Below the pieces are notes generated by a model. That model saw only the letters and a list, made by a program, of their open reading frames with translations. It did no database searches and was not told the DNA's origin. Below are positions 60,470 to 64,000 of a stretch of 64,000 nt of DNA, in pieces. Position 1 is the first letter of the stretch. The number at the start of each line of letters is the position of its first letter. The stretch is from Deltaproteobacteria bacterium (GTDB lineage Bacteria; Myxococcota_A; UBA9160; UBA4427), in NCBI GenBank assembly GCA_002719955.1, contig PBFW01000026.1:62001-126000 (forward strand), read 5' to 3'. The position numbers were made by a program, and so were the translations under genes.

Positions 60470-61086
60470 GTCGCGAAAATCTCGATGATCACCTTCGCCG
60501 CCACTACGGCTCCCAGGAAATCGATCAAGCCATTCTCGCGCGGCTGACGCAGCTGGCGGATCTGCACGGAGGGGGCCGTCAGGCGACGGACGCTGCAGAT
60601 CACCGCAGCGTTGCCCGTCGTCGATTTAGGCATCGCTGCGCGGTGGCAGTCGCCGCTGCTGCGCTGATCCTTCTCTCCGTCTTCTTCCGGGATCTGCAGG
60701 GGGGCGACTTCGACGCGCTGGCGGGATCGATCCTGCGCGAGGTCGCGCTCAACCACAGCAAGAACCTGGAGGTGGAATTCGCCGCCGCCGCGTACCCGCA
60801 ATTGCGCGAGCAGATGGCTGAACTCGATTTCCCTCTGCGCGCGCCGCAGCGACTCGCAGAGGCTGGACTCCGGATGCTCGGCGGACGTTATTGCTCGATT
60901 CAGGGGCGCCTGGCGGCTCAGATCAAGGTCGAGAACGAAGACGGCCGCATGCTCACGCTTTATCAGGCGAGCTTCGATGAGCATTTCGAGGGGTTGCCGG
61001 AGCTGCAGCGAGAGCAGGGCGGGGTTCAGATTCGGATCTGGCGCGAAGCTGACCTGTTATTCGCGCTGGCCGGCTTCGAGCGCTGA
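60466..61086 (+). CDS. Putative membrane-anchored anti-sigma factor partner
   Basis: A 206-residue protein with a cytosolic N-part (DDHLRRHYGSQEIDQAILARLTQLAD), one membrane helix (CAVAVAAAALILLSVFF) near residues 58-76 and a periplasmic C-domain. No zinc-finger HxxxCxxC motif is seen, so it is not of the ZAS class. I infer the anti-sigma role from the overlap with the ECF gene and the topology. Confidence 0.65.
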   Translation: MSRENLDDHLRRHYGSQEIDQAILARLTQLADLHGGGRQATDAADHRSVARRRFRHRCAVAVAAAALILLSVFFRDLQGGDFDALAGSILREVALNHSKNLEVEFAAAAYPQLREQMAELDFPLRAPQRLAEAGLRMLGGRYCSIQGRLAAQIKVENEDGRMLTLYQASFDEHFEGLPELQREQGGVQIRIWREADLLFALAGFER

Positions 61087-61171
61087 TCCAGAGCCGGCGA
61101 GGCTCGGGAGGGGCGAGGGTCGGGCCGATCGGGCTGGGCTCAAGAGGCGCCCTTGCCCGTGTGCAAACGAG

Positions 61172-61207
61172 GACGCGGCCGCACGTCAGAGTGCGGCCGC
61201 GTCTTTT
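61172..61207 (+). terminator. Intrinsic terminator after the sigma operon
   Basis: A perfect 13-bp stem (GACGCGGCCGCAC / GTGCGGCCGCGTC) with a 6-base loop GTCAGA and then TTTT at 61204-61207. It lies 85 bases after the anti-sigma gene and 40 bases before the end of the convergent porin gene. It reads as a plus-strand terminator; it has no T-run for the minus strand. Confidence 0.85.
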
Positions 61208-61245
61208 GTCCGGATCGGTCCGGAGTGCGCAGTCTGTTGTAAAGA

Positions 61246-62370
61246 TCAGAACTTGAAGTTGAAATCCCCGCGGATGCGCTGGTTCGAGTGCGTTCCACCG
61301 TCGAAATTCCGGTCCCTCTCGAAGAGCGCCCAGGTTCGGAACGACACGGCCTTGGTGAGCGACCAGTCGATTCCGGCGATATGGCCGGTAAAATTCGACG
61401 CGCGGCTCTGGAAATCGTCCTGGGCGGTGGCGTTGTAGACCGCGTCGGCCTCGATCTTCTGATACTGGTAGAAGAGCTTGTGCGTGCGGCCGCAGAGCGG
61501 GAACTTCGTCTTGGCCCCCACCGCCCAGCCCATGGACTCGGAGTCCCTGTTGGCGCCCAAGTTATTGATCAACTCGGCTACGACCGTGATGGGGACGGAG
61601 AGACCCGTATAATCGACGCTCACGAAGCTATTGAGGATCGTGAAGCGGGATGCGTACACGCCGCCCGCGATCGTGTTGCCGCGAGCGTTGCCAACGAGGC
61701 CGCCCACCCCGGTCGAATTCATATCCGAGTACTTGTAGAGCGCAACCGCGGCCGTGACCTTGACGTCGCCCTCTTTGACTTCGGCATAGCCCTGGATCGG
61801 GAGGATCGTGGCGTTGTTGCCGTTGTTGTTGTCCAACACCCAGATTCCCGTCGCGCCGCCCACCGCGAAGCCGTTTTGGCTCCAGCGGTAGCCGACCTGC
61901 CCGCCTTCGGGATTGACATCCGCATCCCAGACCAACTCCCCGTAGACCGGGTTCGTCTTGAAGGGGTTGGCCATCTTGCCGCCTTCGACCCAGGCGCCTT
62001 CAGCCCAGCCAGGCGAATATTTGACGTAGGCGCGGTCGAGGGAGAATTCCCAGGAATTGAATTCGTTGCCGAAGGTCTGGTGAGGGCTCTTGGGGTCCTG
62101 GCTGTTTCCGGTGCGGACTCGGAAGCCGGCCATCACCTCGTCCGTCACGTCGACACCCACGCCGAAGCGCAGCCGAGCGCGCGCGCGGTGGCGGTTGTCA
62201 TTACCATTCCCGCGACTGGCGTCTTTCTCGTATCGCAATCTGATATCACCGGAGGGATGAATGCGATCCATCAGCGACTCGCCTTCCGCAGCGGCGGTGG
62301 CTCCGCTGAACAAGGTGATGAGGGCCGACCCAACAATCAACGACAGAATCGAGCGAAATTTTATATTCAT
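61246..62370 (-). CDS. Outer-membrane porin
   Basis: A 374-residue beta-barrel protein: signal IKFRSILSLIVGSALITLFS ending at ATAAAEG; then RLRYEKDASRGNGN, RARARLRFGVGVDVTDEVMAGFRVRTG, TFGNEFNSWEFSLDRAYVKYSPG, a series of alternating strands, and a terminal Phe (GDFNFKF). It fits the 'putative porin' type, with gaps of Gly/Asn loops. ATG at 62370 is the signal-peptide start; the longer frame to 62571 is unsupported. Substrate unknown. Confidence 0.85.
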   Translation of the reverse strand: MNIKFRSILSLIVGSALITLFSGATAAAEGESLMDRIHPSGDIRLRYEKDASRGNGNDNRHRARARLRFGVGVDVTDEVMAGFRVRTGNSQDPKSPHQTFGNEFNSWEFSLDRAYVKYSPGWAEGAWVEGGKMANPFKTNPVYGELVWDADVNPEGGQVGYRWSQNGFAVGGATGIWVLDNNNGNNATILPIQGYAEVKEGDVKVTAAVALYKYSDMNSTGVGGLVGNARGNTIAGGVYASRFTILNSFVSVDYTGLSVPITVVAELINNLGANRDSESMGWAVGAKTKFPLCGRTHKLFYQYQKIEADAVYNATAQDDFQSRASNFTGHIAGIDWSLTKAVSFRTWALFERDRNFDGGTHSNQRIRGDFNFKF

Positions 62371-62912
62371 GGTGCAGGCGACACGCAACCTGCGTGCCAG
62401 ACTGCGGGAGCCCCTGTGGCGACTAGGGCGTTCCCAGTATGTAAAGCTGTCCCGTCTGTCACACACCGGGGGACAATTAGTCGCGCCTACGCCCGCCCCG
62501 CGCGCCCATGTCACACGCCCCTGCAGACCGCACGTCTCGTCGCCTCGATTCGAGCAGATTTCTTCGCGCACCTGTAGTCGACTCGCTCGATGCTAGTCGG
62601 GCCGCCTGGGCCTGTCCGCGTGAGCCAGCTCTACCTGCGACACCCCTTCGACATCGCCCGGTTCCAATTTCCAGCCCGAAACGTTCCAACGCAGCCGATT
62701 GATGCACGGCGGGCCATTCGCGTGCGATGAGCGCCAGCCGCCCGCGCTCGCCGCGGCCGGATCCGGCCCGTTCTTTCATCCAGGAGCCCGTGATACGCCC
62801 TATAGAGCGCCTCGATACGATTCTTCGAGGATCTCCCGGGCGTCGCGCCGAGAGCGGCATTCGCACGCGGATCATCGATTCGTTCGCTCGCGCTGCATCC
62901 GCCCGCTGCACT
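62371..62912. other. 542-bp stretch between porin and cupredoxin genes
   Basis: GC-rich with several shadow frames on both strands. On the minus strand, fragments such as IEALYRAYHGLLDERTG and ALIAREWPAVHQSAALERFGLEIG appear in different frames and could be decayed coding sequence, but no family is evident. It carries the porin promoter at its left end, which I could not pin down. Confidence 0.3.
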
Positions 62913-62955
62913 TATGACGAAGGTCATACAGGCCGGGGAACCGGCTCTCTATAAA
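62913..62955 (+). promoter_or_regulatory. Crp/Fnr-type dyad and TATAAA -10 box before the cupredoxin gene
   Basis: TATGACGAAGGTCATA (62913-62928) is a perfect 6-bp inverted repeat (TATGAC / GTCATA) with a 4-base spacer. Its centre, 62920.5, is 29.5 bases from the first base of TATAAA (62950-62955). With a transcription start about 7 bases after the hexamer the centre would be at -41.5, the class II position of CRP/FNR activators. The gene's ATG is 118 bases further on. Confidence 0.7.
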
Positions 62956-63072
62956 GCGACGCGGCGGCAAGATGCGATTCGGCCGCGAGGCGAGGAACGT
63001 ACGTCGATGATCTCGCAAGCGCAGAGTATCGATCACCACGACACCACTTCTTTGAAAATCAGGAGAACCAAA

Positions 63073-63924
63073 ATGCGGATCAAGCGAGTCGACACGATGA
63101 TGATGTTGTCACTGATCGCAACAGCGATGCTCATGGCGAGCGCCACGTCCGCCTACGAGGTCGTGGCGGTCAAGAATGGGGGCACGATCTCCGGGACGGT
63201 TTCGGTATCCGGTTCGGTTCCCGAGCCGAGACGCTTCAAGGTAGAGAAGACACCGGAGGTCTGTGGCGCGGACGATCGCATGGTCGAGGAGGTCCGAGCC
63301 AGCGGCGGAAAGCTGGCCGACGTCGTGGTCTTCCTGGACAAGGTCGATGCAGGCAAACCCTTCGCAAAGGAAGAAGCACAGGGCGGTCCCCCCGAGAGCG
63401 CTTTCCATGCGCAGAAGGTGGGTGGGAACGCTGAATTTCCGGGGACCACCATCAAACCCAAGGAATGCATCTTCGGTCCCTACACGGGTGTGGTGGCCGA
63501 CGGGAAGATGATGAAATTCAGGAACCAGGATCCCGTTAAGCACAGCCCCCACACCTACTCCTCGAAGGGGCGTGTCAAGAAGACCATGCACAACGAGGAC
63601 CTCGAAGGGGATGGCGAGATCGATCTCAAGCTCAAATTCGGCAAGAAATCGATCCGCGTCGTGAAGCTCGAGTGTGACCAGCACGAGCATATGCAGAACT
63701 GGTTTCGCCGTGTGGAGAATCCCTACTACTCCTTCTCCTCGGCCGACGGCAGCTTCAAGATCGAGAACGTTCCCCCTGGAACCTACAAGCTGATTGCGTG
63801 GCACCCGAAGTTCAAGAGAGAGCAGAAGAAGGATGTCACGGTGGCTGCCGGCGGGAGTGTTGGCGCTGACTTCAACTTCAAGGCCAGGGGCCGGCAGGCC
63901 GCTGCCGCAGGGTCTGCCCGATGA
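63073..63924 (+). CDS. Secreted cupredoxin-like protein with carboxypeptidase-regulatory-like domain
   Basis: A 283-residue exported protein. ATG with AGGAGA site 7 bases upstream; signal TMMMLSLIATAMLMASATSA. The N-terminal 90 residues resemble an Ig-like CarboxypepD_reg fold (GGTISGTVSVSGSVPEPRRF). The copper-domain-like centre has FRNQDPVKHSPHTYSS (two His) and VVKLECDQHEHMQNWF (Cys, two His, Met close together, as in type 1 copper sites). The end carries SFKIENVPPGTYKLIAWHP, a second carboxypeptidase-regulatory-like repeat. Frames upstream of 63073 are leader. The stop overlaps a further gene (ATGA). Its likely role is electron transfer or copper handling in the periplasm. Confidence 0.85.
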   Translation: MRIKRVDTMMMLSLIATAMLMASATSAYEVVAVKNGGTISGTVSVSGSVPEPRRFKVEKTPEVCGADDRMVEEVRASGGKLADVVVFLDKVDAGKPFAKEEAQGGPPESAFHAQKVGGNAEFPGTTIKPKECIFGPYTGVVADGKMMKFRNQDPVKHSPHTYSSKGRVKKTMHNEDLEGDGEIDLKLKFGKKSIRVVKLECDQHEHMQNWFRRVENPYYSFSSADGSFKIENVPPGTYKLIAWHPKFKREQKKDVTVAAGGSVGADFNFKARGRQAAAAGSAR

Positions 63925-64000
63925 AATCGACTGTTCTGGCGACTCTGAGAAGAAGTGATCCGTCGCTTCCCGAAATATCGGTGCGGGTTGGTCCCGTGGG
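63921..64000 (+). CDS. Partial gene running off the window's right edge
   Basis: An ATG at 63921 overlaps the cupredoxin gene stop (ATGA) and opens a frame that stays open to the last base: MKSTVLATLRRSDPSLPEIS... At least 26 residues; too short to name. Translational coupling with the cupredoxin gene suggests a partner protein. Confidence 0.6.
   Translation, partial: MKSTVLATLRRSDPSLPEISVRVGPV

Noticed and set aside
61288-62577. A 429-codon plus-strand frame
   Set aside because: It is antisense to the porin gene with signal peptide and barrel strands; composition is typical of shadow frames.
62631-62927. A 98-codon minus-strand frame between the porin and cupredoxin genes
   Set aside because: The frame overlaps the promoter dyad at 62913, and similar fragments occur in different frames; no intact domain.
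1-64000. CRISPR arrays, insertion sequences, prophage genes and rRNA
   Set aside because: No regularly spaced repeats, transposase motifs, integrase or rRNA segments were seen anywhere in the window.

Overview
The window is a contiguous, gene-dense, high-GC stretch from a Gram-negative bacterium. It has no insertion sequences, CRISPR arrays or rRNA, and one tRNA. GTG and TTG starts and 4-base start/stop overlaps are frequent. The order ispE, tRNA-Gln, prs, rplY, pth and then rpsF, rpsR, rplI, dnaB, together with BamD, CvpA, DUF1844 and a long-form IspG, resembles Myxococcota/Desulfobacterota-type ('deltaproteobacterial') genomes. That placement is inference from gene order, not from a phylogenetic marker.

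Region 1 (1-22.5 kb) is mostly core functions. It holds isoprenoid genes (ispG, ispE), outer-membrane assembly (bamD), a phospholipid-type CDP-alcohol transferase, translation genes (tRNA-Gln, rplY, pth, rpsF, rpsR, rplI), PRPP synthase and replicative helicase. A complete PLP module (a PdxR-like MocR regulator, pdxS, pdxT) has a 13-bp inverted repeat just before pdxR. A murein-recycling trio (LD-carboxypeptidase, serine hydrolase, mpl) closes the region.

Region 2 (22.5-39.3 kb) is accessory and envelope-oriented: two phosphatase/phosphodiesterase-type enzymes, a membrane-anchored MutS-like ATPase next to thiD, a broken RND exporter remnant, and then a copper and cytochrome cluster. The cluster contains an FKBP isomerase fused to a cupredoxin-like domain, a di-heme peroxidase, two SCO proteins, a PCu(A)C chaperone, a polytopic membrane protein with a six-cysteine cluster, a His-rich cupredoxin-like lipoprotein and an AlgE-type porin.

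Region 3 (39.3-41.9 kb) has a duplicated module of a LuxR-type regulator plus an unlisted 28-codon membrane microprotein, each microprotein copy preceded by the dyad TCAAG-N4-CTTGA. One luxR copy is intact and the other is broken.

Region 4 (41.9-56.2 kb) is a single minus-strand operon, korA-korB-unknown-rnfB-nifJ-rnfC-rnfD-rnfG-rnfE-rnfA-small Cys protein. Two 2-oxoacid:ferredoxin oxidoreductases are interleaved with a full Rnf ion-pumping complex. The apparent logic is that oxidation of 2-oxoacids reduces ferredoxin, Rnf passes those electrons to NAD+ and pumps ions, or the system runs backwards to make reduced ferredoxin.

Region 5 (56.2-64 kb) holds a Crp/Fnr-family regulator, a hemerythrin, an ECF sigma factor with a putative anti-sigma partner, a porin and a secreted cupredoxin-like protein. 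A dyad of the form ATGA-N6-TCAT occurs before three genes in the right half (178-aa membrane protein, hemerythrin, cupredoxin). Each time it is 29.5 bp from the first base of a TA-starting -10-like hexamer, close to class II (-41.5) activator geometry. This suggests a small Crp/Fnr-type regulon that links these otherwise unrelated genes.
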